Shown here: piece after piece, positions 5,971 to 11,978 of the stretch
Layout: every line of letters begins with the position of its first letter
Position numbering within the stretch: position 1 is the stretch's first letter
Assembly: GCA_021827545.1 (NCBI GenBank)
Contig: JAKAVH010000079.1
Location: 1 to 11,978 of the forward strand
Direction: 5' to 3'
Length of the DNA stretch: 11,978 bases
Origin: Thermoplasmata archaeon
GTDB lineage: Archaea; Thermoplasmatota; Thermoplasmata; UBA184
Made by a program: the position numbers and the translations under genes
Notes under the pieces: model-generated
Told to the model about the DNA's origin: nothing
What the model saw: the letters and a program-made list of their open reading frames with translations, nothing else
Databases searched by the model: none

Positions 5971-6998
5971 CGCGCCACCTCGGGTTCCGCTCGCGCGGAC
6001 GGGACCCCGACGGCGTCGCGCACGGTGTGGGCCTTCAGGCCGCCGACGACGGCCGTCAGGTGCACGACCTCGCGCGGTTCCGGCCGCACGCGCGTTCCGA
6101 AGACGAGCCGCTCGGGGTCGCCGAGCGACCGTCGCATCGTCCGCAGCACCCGGTCGAGCGTCCGGAGCGTGAGGTTCGAGCCGCCGTCCAGGTGGACGAG
6201 GGCGCTGGGCCGTTCGGGCAGGTGGTAGTCGAGGAGCGACTCCGCGAGCGCCTGCTGGACGAGCCGTTCGGGCTCGGAGATGTGGTACTCGCCGACCACG
6301 AGCGTCGAAAGGCCGGCCTCCCGCAGGTGGTTCTTCAAGCTCGCGAGGTCGACGTTGAGCTGCGACGGGTTCTCGACCATGTCGAGCAGGCTCGTGACCA
6401 GCGAGTGGAGGTAGGCGTTGCGGACCTGGAAGACGCGGTGGATCGGCAGCCGCTCGAATCGGCGCAGCTTCTCGTTCGCGAGCGCGAGGAGGAGCCCGCC
6501 CATCTCCTCCAGGTCGTCGACCGTCGCTTCGACGTTCCCCCGACGGTTCGGGTTCGACTCGAGCTCGACCTGGAACGGAAGGAAGATGACGGGGATCGGC
6601 AGGGTCTCCGTCGCCCGAAGCTCGCGCGAGAGGAACGGGAGGAGCGCGCTGCCCGTTCCGCCGCCGAGCCCAGCGAGCAGGAAGACGATCTCGAAGGGGG
6701 CGAGGCGGCGCAGGAGTTCCTCCTTCGCCTCCTCGGCCGCGCGGAGGACGCTCGCGCGGTCGCCTCCGCTCCCTCGGCCCTTCAGCTCGCGATGCCCGAG
6801 GAGGATCTTCTCGTCGACCCCCATCCGCACGAGGTGCTTCGCATCGGTGTTGACCGCGAGCGAGCGGACGCCCGGGATGCCGAGCCCGACCAGGTCGTGG
6901 ACGGCTTCGCTGCCGGCGCCCCCGAGACCGACAACGGCGATCCCCGGCGTGACCGCGAGCGCGGCCCACGATTCCGGGGTCTCGGTCCCGTACGACAT
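5967..6998 (-). CDS. FtsZ-family tubulin homologue (FtsZ2-like, divergent)
   Basis: This 343-residue GTPase-fold protein would polymerise in the cytoplasm, most likely in cell division. GTP-binding loops are present: T1 'GLGGAGS' (24-30), 'NTDAKHL' (50-56), 'GRGSGGD' (74-80), the tubulin signature 'GLGGGTGSA' (110-118), and 'LANEKL' with Asn175. The C-terminal activation domain is intact in outline ('LVHLDGGSNLTLRTLD', 'RLVFGTRV'). The T7 loop reads N-V-D-L-A-S (Asn215, Asp217, Ser220) where FtsZ has N-x-D-x-x-D, so the last acidic residue that promotes GTP hydrolysis in the neighbouring subunit is Ser. ATG at 6998 is chosen because GGTG at 7008-7005 gives a Shine-Dalgarno site at good spacing; a GTG at 7007 would add three residues. 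It lies 12 bases downstream of the RHH gene and is probably co-transcribed with it, which fits an FtsZ2-type gene. Confidence 0.88.
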   Translation of the reverse strand: MSYGTETPESWAALAVTPGIAVVGLGGAGSEAVHDLVGLGIPGVRSLAVNTDAKHLVRMGVDEKILLGHRELKGRGSGGDRASVLRAAEEAKEELLRRLAPFEIVFLLAGLGGGTGSALLPFLSRELRATETLPIPVIFLPFQVELESNPNRRGNVEATVDDLEEMGGLLLALANEKLRRFERLPIHRVFQVRNAYLHSLVTSLLDMVENPSQLNVDLASLKNHLREAGLSTLVVGEYHISEPERLVQQALAESLLDYHLPERPSALVHLDGGSNLTLRTLDRVLRTMRRSLGDPERLVFGTRVRPEPREVVHLTAVVGGLKAHTVRDAVGVPSARAEPEVAR

Positions 6999-7004
6999 CG
7001 TCCC

Positions 7005-7008
7005 CACC
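7005..7008 (-). promoter_or_regulatory. Ribosome binding site deciding the FtsZ-like start
   Basis: On the minus strand GGTG is followed by six bases and then the ATG at 6998. GGTG complements the CACC core of archaeal 16S rRNA. The site fits an internal operon gene, unlike the leaderless first genes of this window, and favours ATG 6998 over GTG 7007. Confidence 0.5.
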
Positions 7009-7010
7009 GC

Positions 7011-7376
7011 CTAGGGCGGAGGGGACCCTTCGGCGGTGAGCGGATCCCCTTCCCGTCGGTGGGTCCGGGCCGGCGGGCCGAACTGTTCGATCCGACTGCG
7101 GATGTACTCGCGTACCGCCGAGCGGACCGCGTCGTCGACGCTCACCGAGTTGCCCTCGCGCACGAACTCCTCGAGCCGATTGTTGTCCTGCCGGGAGAGC
7201 TCGACCACGACCTTGCGGATGTTCTGGGGTGGGAGGTTCAGCGCGAGGTACTGCTCGAGGCCTTCCCGGATTGTGTCGGAGATCGTGGGGGTGCCCTTCG
7301 CCTGCTGGAGATGCCGCAGCTTCTCGAGCAGCTCCTGCGGGATACGGACCGTGACCCGCTCCGACGTGTCGACCAT
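7011..7376 (-). CDS. Tandem ribbon-helix-helix regulator (CdrS-like)
   Basis: This protein of 121 residues has two ribbon-helix-helix units. RHH1 (about residues 6-44) has strand 'RVTVRIP', then 'QELLEKLRHLQQ' and 'TISDTIREGLEQYL'. RHH2 (about 53-95) has strand 'IRKVVVELS', then 'NNRLEEFVREG' and 'VSVDDAVRSAVREYI'. A Pro/Arg-rich tail follows. RHH proteins bind DNA as dimers through the beta ribbon; two units in one chain can form the fold within one molecule or bind paired sites. The gene lies immediately upstream of the FtsZ-like gene. In haloarchaea the single-domain RHH protein CdrS is encoded with ftsZ2 and controls cell division, so the arrangement is suggestive. The ATG at 7376 begins just before the first ribbon; an upstream ATG at 7418 and a GTG at 7394 are in frame, but they fall within the promoter/operator. 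Confidence 0.82.
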   Translation of the reverse strand: MVDTSERVTVRIPQELLEKLRHLQQAKGTPTISDTIREGLEQYLALNLPPQNIRKVVVELSRQDNNRLEEFVREGNSVSVDDAVRSAVREYIRSRIEQFGPPARTHRREGDPLTAEGSPPP

Positions 7377-7379
7377 GTT

Positions 7380-7410
7380 CGTCAGACAATACACCTTTCT
7401 TTGTCTGACG
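7380..7410. promoter_or_regulatory. Perfect inverted repeat, candidate RHH operator
   Basis: CGTCAGACAA (7380-7389) and TTGTCTGACG (7401-7410) are perfect 10-base arms with an 11-base A/T-rich spacer. The arms start 21 bases apart, two helical turns, so they face the same side of DNA. The site lies between the expected transcription start and the ATG at 7376 of the RHH gene, ideal for self-repression. It stands out in GC-rich surroundings and is unlikely to be chance. Confidence 0.65.
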
Positions 7411-7428
7411 ATTGACATATCGTACTCC

Positions 7429-7440
7429 GACTATATGAAA
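7429..7440 (-). promoter_or_regulatory. Putative TATA box of the RHH-FtsZ operon
   Basis: On the minus strand TTTCATATAGTC contains a TATA-like CATATA centred near 7434, predicting transcription from about 7408, inside the inverted repeat. A second A/T island (GATATG near 7419) could serve instead, with a start near 7392. Either way, the dyad would cover the start site. Confidence 0.5.
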
Positions 7441-7630
7441 TGCTCGAGAGCGCGGGTGCGTCGATCCGGACGGCGTCCCCGCGTGCCCGGTCGCGCACGG
7501 GAGGGCCGCTCCTCCCGCCGCCGTTCGGGATCTTCCTTAGGGTCCCGGGACGGGTCGCCCCCGGCGCGCCGCGGCCTCGCGCCCCGGCTCGTCCGCCGGG
7601 AGGCACCGACCGACACGGCGGAGCCGGGGA
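7441..7630. other. GC-rich intergenic segment with no recognised feature
   Basis: Between the RHH promoter and the motif cluster before 7722 I see no RNA gene, convincing reading frame or A/T island. The only structure noted is the palindrome GTCCCGGGAC at 7542-7551. Short open frames here give Pro/Arg/Ala-rich peptides typical of random GC-rich sequence. Confidence 0.4.
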
Positions 7631-7697
7631 GTTGGTGCAATCTCCGCAGCCAGCGGGTTGCGCACCAACCAGTCTCCGTCCCGCACCAAAACCGATA
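7631..7697 (+). promoter_or_regulatory. Phased TTGGTGC/GCACCAA sites and promoter of the P-loop/ABC/M14 operon
   Basis: GTTGGTGC at 7631-7638 is mirrored by GCACCAAC at 7662-7669. A second direct copy, CGCACCAA, occurs at 7682-7689, exactly 21 bases after the first (7661-7668). The intervals of about 31 and 21 bases are near three and two helical turns, so all three face the same side. The last copy abuts a weak TATA-like element near 7690-7697, about 28 bases before the ATG at 7722. This looks like a binding array for an unknown regulator that overlaps the promoter. Confidence 0.5.
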
Positions 7698-7721
7698 CCC
7701 CCCTGATTCCCCACGGGGAGG

Positions 7722-8987
7722 ATGACCATGACGACCCCGATGATACCGCTGACGAATGCCGCATTGTCGATCAACCGACCCGAACCCGCCTTCGACCGAT
7801 CCCCCCTCGCTTCGGCCTCGGTCGGATCTGTCGCCCGCGCCCCGTCGGCCCGGGCCGACGTGTCGGGGTCCGCCGAGGCACGCGCGACGCCCCGGGCTAT
7901 ACCGGCCAACGCGAAGTGGGGCTGGGCCCTGCGCGCCATCCCCGAATCGTCCCTCGCGCTCGAGACCGTGTCGGCGCCCGAACCTCCGGAGCCGGGCGAC
8001 GTCGCGGTCTTCCGCGTCGAACGGATCGGCTACCACAGCTCGATCGTCGTGCGGGACGGCCGGAAGCTGCGTATCTACCCGGGCGACCTCCTGGTCGGGG
8101 TCTTCGGGAACCGGTACGCGACCGACGGCTTCGAGGCCGAGGTCGACGGGGTCGGGGAGGTCGCTCTCCTGACCGCCGCGGCGATGGTCGGGACCGTCCG
8201 TTCGAGCCATCGGGACATGGGCCGGTCGACGACGCTCTCCCTCGTCGGCTTCGCCGTCGACGCGGCCGGCGGTCGCGCGAACACCAAGCGACGGCTCTTC
8301 GTCCCCGAGCGCGCCCCGCTTTCGCTCGACTGTCCCGTTCTCATCGTCGTCGGGACCGGCATGAACGCCGGGAAGACCACGGTCGTCTCGCAGATCATCC
8401 ACGACCTCTCCGAGCAGGGGCTGCGCGTCGCGGCGGGCAAGCTCACGGGGAGCGTATCGAACCGCGACTCGGACGAGATGCGGGCCGCCTCGGCCGCGTC
8501 GGTCATCGACTTCAGCGACTACGGCTTCCCGTCCACGTACCTCGCGGACCCCGCCGAGATCTCGGCGCTCTGGACGACGATCCTCGCCGCGAGCGCTCGC
8601 GGACGGCCCGACCTCATGGTGATGGAGATCGCCGATGGGATCCTCGAGCGGGAGACGGCGATGATGCTGAGCGACCCGCTCTTCGGCAGTCACGTGTCCG
8701 GGGTCGTGCTCGCGGCGGATGGCCCGCTCTCCGCCCTCGCGGCGAGCGAGCGGCTGGGGCGGCTCGGTTATCCGCTCCTCGCCGTCTCGGGAGCCCTGAC
8801 GTCCGCCCCGCTGTCGGTCCGCGAGTTCCGCGAGCTCAGCCACGTGCCGGTCTTCCCCTCGACCGGCGGGGACCCGGCGCTCGCGATGCACGTGCTCTCC
8901 CGTCTCTCGATCCCGGGGGTATCGACCGGCGAGAGCCTGCTCGACCCGGCCGACGGCCGGGCCGACCGGCTGGCCGTTCGCTCCTAG
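7722..8987 (+). CDS. P-loop NTPase with beta-rich N-terminal region, function unassigned
   Basis: This protein has 421 residues. Residues 1-62 are low-complexity (Ala, Pro, Ser, Thr, Arg). Residues about 75-190 look beta-rich, with conserved-looking 'PGDVAVFRVERIGYHSSIVVRDGRK', 'YPGDLLVGVFGNRYA' and 'SSHRDMGRSTTLSLVG'. Residues about 205-410 form a P-loop domain: Walker A GTGMNAGKT (211-219, Lys218), then 'RVAAGKLTGS' and 'VIDFSDYGFPSTYL', and a Walker B-like strand 'DLMVMEIADG' (Asp297-Gly306, with Glu302 and Asp305). The GT-x(4)-GKT form with a following Lys-Thr-Gly recalls dethiobiotin synthetase-like and DUF1611-like proteins, which use ATP or a nucleotide cofactor to ligate or transfer small groups. 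I cannot name the family. It starts at ATG 7722, with a second in-frame ATG at 7728, and probably heads an operon with the ABC exporter and peptidase. Confidence 0.8.
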   Translation: MTMTTPMIPLTNAALSINRPEPAFDRSPLASASVGSVARAPSARADVSGSAEARATPRAIPANAKWGWALRAIPESSLALETVSAPEPPEPGDVAVFRVERIGYHSSIVVRDGRKLRIYPGDLLVGVFGNRYATDGFEAEVDGVGEVALLTAAAMVGTVRSSHRDMGRSTTLSLVGFAVDAAGGRANTKRRLFVPERAPLSLDCPVLIVVGTGMNAGKTTVVSQIIHDLSEQGLRVAAGKLTGSVSNRDSDEMRAASAASVIDFSDYGFPSTYLADPAEISALWTTILAASARGRPDLMVMEIADGILERETAMMLSDPLFGSHVSGVVLAADGPLSALAASERLGRLGYPLLAVSGALTSAPLSVREFRELSHVPVFPSTGGDPALAMHVLSRLSIPGVSTGESLLDPADGRADRLAVRS

Positions 8988-9051
8988 GCCGGACGGTGGG
9001 AACCGAGGCGGTCCGGGGGCGTTCGGGTGCGATCGTGAGCGGGGCCAGCGT

Positions 9052-10842
9052 ATGAGCCCGGCGTCGAACGACTCCGCCCCGTCCCCCCGACTGGCGGGCT
9101 ACATCTTCCGGGAGCTCGCCCGATTCCGGGGCGTCTTCGCCCAAGCGATGCTCTGGTCGGTCGTCTTCGTGGTCGTCCCGATGCAGCTACCGATGCTGGT
9201 CGGCATGCTCGTGAACGGGCTCGTCGGCCAGCCCGCGTCGTTCTACGGCGTCCTCACGTTCCAGGGCCCGACCACGATCTTCTGGTTCGCGATCGTCGGG
9301 CTCGTCCTGGTCGCGGTCGGCTACGGGGCGAGCGCCTACCTCCAGGCGGCCTCGAGCCAAGAGCTCGGGAGGATCTTCGCGAGGGAGCAACGCAAGCAGC
9401 TCGCCCACGCGCTCAACCACAGCCCCCTCGAGCTCCACCACCGGCACGGTTCCGGCGAGCTCCTCAGCCGGGTGATCACGGATGCAGATTCGACCCGGAC
9501 GTTCGTGACGCAGGTCTTCTTCTCGACCGTGCAGAACGTCCTCAAGGTCGCGTACCCGGTCGTTCTCCTCGTCTTCCTCGACCCTTGGGTCGCCCTGAGC
9601 GCGGTCGCCCTCCTCCCGATCCAGTGGGAGGTCTCCCGTCGACTCCAGCGGAAGCTCCGGGTCGCGAGCCGCACGGCGCGTTCGTCGAAGGGTCTCTTGA
9701 CCCAGGTCGTCAAGGAGCACCTCGACGGCATCGAGACGATCCAGAGCTCGCGCGCCGAAGAGACCGCTTTTGGGATCGTCGCCCGTCGGGCCGACCAGCT
9801 GGCGGCCGACCAGATCAAGGTCCGCCGCTACACCGGCCTTATCAACGGGGCGACCTGGACGCTGACCTCCCTCGGCGTCGCGATCGCGTGGGCGATCGGC
9901 GGCGTCCAAGTGCTGAACGGTACCCTGACGATCGGGGCGCTCGTCGCGATCACCGCCTACGTGGTCCTGCTCGACCGGCCGATGCAGCAGTTCACGACCG
10001 TCGTCAGCGCCTACCAGCAGGGACTGGTCGCCTTCGAGCGGATCCGGGAGATCCTTGACGCGCCGACCGACCTGCGGGACGACCCCCGGCTTCCGCCGCT
10101 GCGCGTCACCGCCGGTCGCATCGAGGTCCGCGGGGTCGGCTTCGGGTACGACGCCCGGCGGCTGTTCGCCAACGTGGACGTTGACCTCTTGCCGGGCCGC
10201 TTGACGGCGATCGTGGGGGGGAACGGGTCGGGCAAGAGCACGCTCCTCAAACTGATCGCCCGGCTGTACGACCCGACCGAGGGTCGCATCCTGATCGACG
10301 GCCAGGAGCTGCGGCAGGTCCGCCTCCTCAGCGTGCGGGACCAGATCGCCACGGTTCCCCAGAACCCGGTGGTCTTCACCGGGACGATTGCCGACAACAT
10401 CCGGTTCGGCCGCGCGGGAGCGAGCGACGCCGACGTGGAGCGCGCCGCACGGGAATCCGGGAGTCTCGAGTTCGTTCGGAAGCTGCCCCTCGGTTTCTCG
10501 ACCCCGGTCGGCTCCGGGGCCCGCCAGCTTTCCGGGGGGGAGGCCCAGCGGCTCGCGATCGCCCGAGCGCTCCTCCGCCGGCCGCGGATCCTGCTCCTCG
10601 ACGAGCCGAACTCGGCGCTCGACGACGAGTCCGAGGCCCAGCTCGTGCACGTTCTCGCCGGTCTCAAGGGTCGCATGACGATCGTGCTCGTAGCCCACCA
10701 CCTCGACCAGCTCCTCACCGTCGCGGACGAGGTCATCTCCATGGACCGGGGGGCGGTCTCGGATCGGACCCGTCCGGCCCTCTCCCCCGAGGTACCGGTG
10801 CGGCCGCTTCCGATCCCTCCCCTCGCGGCGGGGGTCTCGTAA
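9052..10842 (+). CDS. ABC exporter (fused membrane and ATPase domains)
   Basis: This 596-residue half-transporter is of the MsbA/LmrA (ABCB) type and should work as a homodimer in the cytoplasmic membrane to export a substrate. Residues about 25-310 hold six membrane helices with the coupling-loop features of type IV exporters ('LHHRHGSGELLSRVITDADSTRTFV'). The ATPase domain is complete: Walker A GGNGSGKST (389-397), Q-loop Gln437, signature LSGGE (493-497), Walker B 'ILLLDEP' with Asp517 and catalytic Glu518, D-loop 'SALDD', and H-loop His549. There is no C39 peptidase domain. Substrate cannot be told from sequence; lipids, drugs or peptides are all carried by relatives. It lies 64 bases after the P-loop gene with no A/T promoter island between, and its TAA is one base from the ATG of the M14 gene, so co-transcription is likely. 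Confidence 0.92.
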   Translation: MSPASNDSAPSPRLAGYIFRELARFRGVFAQAMLWSVVFVVVPMQLPMLVGMLVNGLVGQPASFYGVLTFQGPTTIFWFAIVGLVLVAVGYGASAYLQAASSQELGRIFAREQRKQLAHALNHSPLELHHRHGSGELLSRVITDADSTRTFVTQVFFSTVQNVLKVAYPVVLLVFLDPWVALSAVALLPIQWEVSRRLQRKLRVASRTARSSKGLLTQVVKEHLDGIETIQSSRAEETAFGIVARRADQLAADQIKVRRYTGLINGATWTLTSLGVAIAWAIGGVQVLNGTLTIGALVAITAYVVLLDRPMQQFTTVVSAYQQGLVAFERIREILDAPTDLRDDPRLPPLRVTAGRIEVRGVGFGYDARRLFANVDVDLLPGRLTAIVGGNGSGKSTLLKLIARLYDPTEGRILIDGQELRQVRLLSVRDQIATVPQNPVVFTGTIADNIRFGRAGASDADVERAARESGSLEFVRKLPLGFSTPVGSGARQLSGGEAQRLAIARALLRRPRILLLDEPNSALDDESEAQLVHVLAGLKGRMTIVLVAHHLDQLLTVADEVISMDRGAVSDRTRPALSPEVPVRPLPIPPLAAGVS

Positions 10843-10843
10843 C

Positions 10844-11978
10844 ATGAACGCGCCGCTCGTGCACGCGCCGCAACCGACGCGACCCGAACCGGCTTCGGCC
10901 CCCGCCGGCCCTGCCCGCGAGGTCCGCCGGGAGGTCCTCGGCCGTACCCCAGAGGGCCGGTCAATCGAGGCGTGGGTCCTCGGGGGTCGGTCGGCCGAGC
11001 TACGGATCGCGGCGATCGGCGGCCAGCACGGCGACGAGCCGTGGGGAAGCGAGGCGGTCCGTCGCTGGTGGGGAGGACGCGCGGCAGGGACCCGGGCCCC
11101 CGAGGCCGACGCGGACGTAGGGATCGCCGCGATCCCTTCCCTCAACCCGGACGGCGCGGCCCGCCACACTCGCCGCAACGCGCTCGGGAACGACCTCAAC
11201 CGCGACCACCTCCTCCTCGAGAATCCGGAGACGCGGACCCTCCACCGCTTCCTTCGAGCCTACCGGCCGCACCTCGTGGTGGACGTCCACAACTACCCAG
11301 CGCGACGACGCCACCTCCTCGCGCGGGGCTGGGAGATCGACCCCGACGTGCAGGTGGGCACCCCCACACATCCCGCGGTCCGCACGTCGCTCGGGGTCCC
11401 GGAGGTCGAGGAGCTGTACTCGGCTCTCGGGACCTCGCTCGCCCGGGCGGGGTACCGGAGCGGTCGCTACACGCTCTTCCGCCCCTCGGGTAGGTCCCGT
11501 CCGGGCACCCAGCACGTCGTCGACGCCCGCAACGGCATCGCGCTCCGGTACGGCATCCCGACGGTCCTCCTCGAGGGCCGCGACCCCGGTCGTGGGGGGA
11601 CCGAGTCCGACCGGGAGCGCACGGTCACGGCCCAGCAACGGGCCCTCGAGGCCGTTGAGGCGTGGGCACGGGACCATCGCTCGGTCCTGGTGCGGGGCCC
11701 CCCGATCCCCCGACGCGAGGAGCCGGTGGCGGTCGACGCCGGCTGGGGCCCGGGGGCATCGACCCCCGAGTTCGTCTTCCGCCGAACGTCGTCGGGAGAT
11801 CGGGTTTCCGTACCCTGGCCCGCGCACCGGGGCGAGGTTCTCGTCCGCTCGTCCGTTCTCCTGCCGCGCGCCTACGCCGTGCGCGCCGGCCTCGTCGCGG
11901 CCCATCGTGTGCTCGCCGACCACGGGTTCGAGGGGGACCGGGACGCCCCGGGCCCACGGGCGCTCGTGGAGGTTCCCC
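10844..11978 (+). CDS. M14-family zinc carboxypeptidase-like protein (3' truncated)
   Basis: The frame is open from ATG 10844 to the window end (378 codons, no stop), so the C-terminus is missing. M14 landmarks are in order: zinc ligands His62 and Glu65 in 'GGQHGDEP', substrate-binding Asn119-Arg120 in 'GNDLNRD' following 'IPSLNPDG', third zinc ligand His149 in 'VVDVHNY', and probable catalytic Glu244 in 'VLLEGRD'. M14 enzymes cleave a C-terminal amino acid from peptides or, in the aspartoacylase/AstE branch, deacylate amino acids. The 'NPDG' and 'DLNRD' spacing favours the carboxypeptidase branch. Residues 1-25 are Pro/Ala-rich with no clear signal peptide. After about residue 290 there is a further segment of unclear fold. 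The start is one base after the stop of the ABC gene, implying translational coupling. Confidence 0.85.
   Translation, partial: MNAPLVHAPQPTRPEPASAPAGPAREVRREVLGRTPEGRSIEAWVLGGRSAELRIAAIGGQHGDEPWGSEAVRRWWGGRAAGTRAPEADADVGIAAIPSLNPDGAARHTRRNALGNDLNRDHLLLENPETRTLHRFLRAYRPHLVVDVHNYPARRRHLLARGWEIDPDVQVGTPTHPAVRTSLGVPEVEELYSALGTSLARAGYRSGRYTLFRPSGRSRPGTQHVVDARNGIALRYGIPTVLLEGRDPGRGGTESDRERTVTAQQRALEAVEAWARDHRSVLVRGPPIPRREEPVAVDAGWGPGASTPEFVFRRTSSGDRVSVPWPAHRGEVLVRSSVLLPRAYAVRAGLVAAHRVLADHGFEGDRDAPGPRALVEVP

Noticed and set aside
7440..7706. Small plus-strand open frame before the P-loop gene as a possible precursor peptide
   Set aside because: The translated sequence is Pro/Arg/Ala-rich throughout, has no leader/core look and overlaps the phased regulatory sites.
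11000..11923. Long minus-strand open frame opposite the M14 gene, and similar long minus-strand frames across 1360-3192, 2567-4222, 5311-7389 and 7431-11199
   Set aside because: They encode Arg/Pro/Glu/Asp-rich sequence without domains and mirror well-supported genes on the other strand; high GC makes stop codons rare in all frames.
1..11978. CRISPR array, insertion sequence or att site
   Set aside because: No regularly spaced direct repeats of array length, no transposase or integrase, and no long terminal inverted repeats were seen.

Overview
The window is a dense, very GC-rich (by eye near 70%) stretch of archaeal chromosome. Several features point to archaea. Gene starts sit about 26-31 bases downstream of short A/T islands that look like TATA boxes, a pattern of leaderless transcripts. 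The window also carries the C-terminal part of a protein resembling archaeal tetraether lipid synthase, a TrmY tRNA methyltransferase, and a ribbon-helix-helix (RHH) regulator paired with an FtsZ-family gene. A euryarchaeon, most plausibly a high-GC member of Thermoplasmatota, fits best. That placement is an inference from gene content, not a measured phylogeny.

Left part (1-5121). The window opens inside a radical-SAM, Tes/MJ0619-like gene (2-772, 5' end missing), followed by a convergent SWIM zinc-finger gene (819-1283, minus). A divergent promoter region leads to a CPA2-type cation/proton antiporter (1465-2760). Next come a two-helix membrane protein (2841-3068) and a HAD phosphatase (3065-3727) joined by a GTGA stop/start overlap. 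Two single-gene units follow, each with its own TATA box: an unrecognised protein with possible AbrB-like segments (3788-4366) and a conserved-looking archaeal protein resembling DUF6015 (4453-5121).

Middle (5122-7440). A trmY gene (5338-5970) runs convergently into an FtsZ-family gene, and the two share a CTAG that supplies both stop codons. The FtsZ-like gene lies 12 bases downstream of a gene encoding a tandem RHH protein. This pair recalls the haloarchaeal cdrS-ftsZ2 operon, in which an RHH protein controls a tubulin homologue used in cell division. A perfect 10-base inverted repeat overlaps the expected transcription start of the RHH gene and is a strong candidate operator. The FtsZ-like protein keeps the GTP-binding loops but has Ser in place of the last Asp of the T7 loop, so its GTP hydrolysis may be altered.

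Right part (7441-11978). A region with three phased copies of the TTGGTGC/GCACCAA motif precedes a probable three-gene operon. The genes are an unassigned P-loop protein with a beta-rich N-terminal region (7722-8987), a full-length ABC exporter half-transporter (9052-10842), and an M14 zinc carboxypeptidase-like gene cut by the window end (10844 onward). Together they suggest making or modifying a small amino-acid or peptide compound, exporting it and trimming it, but the substrate is unknown. This operon and the RHH/FtsZ module are the two parts most worth follow-up.
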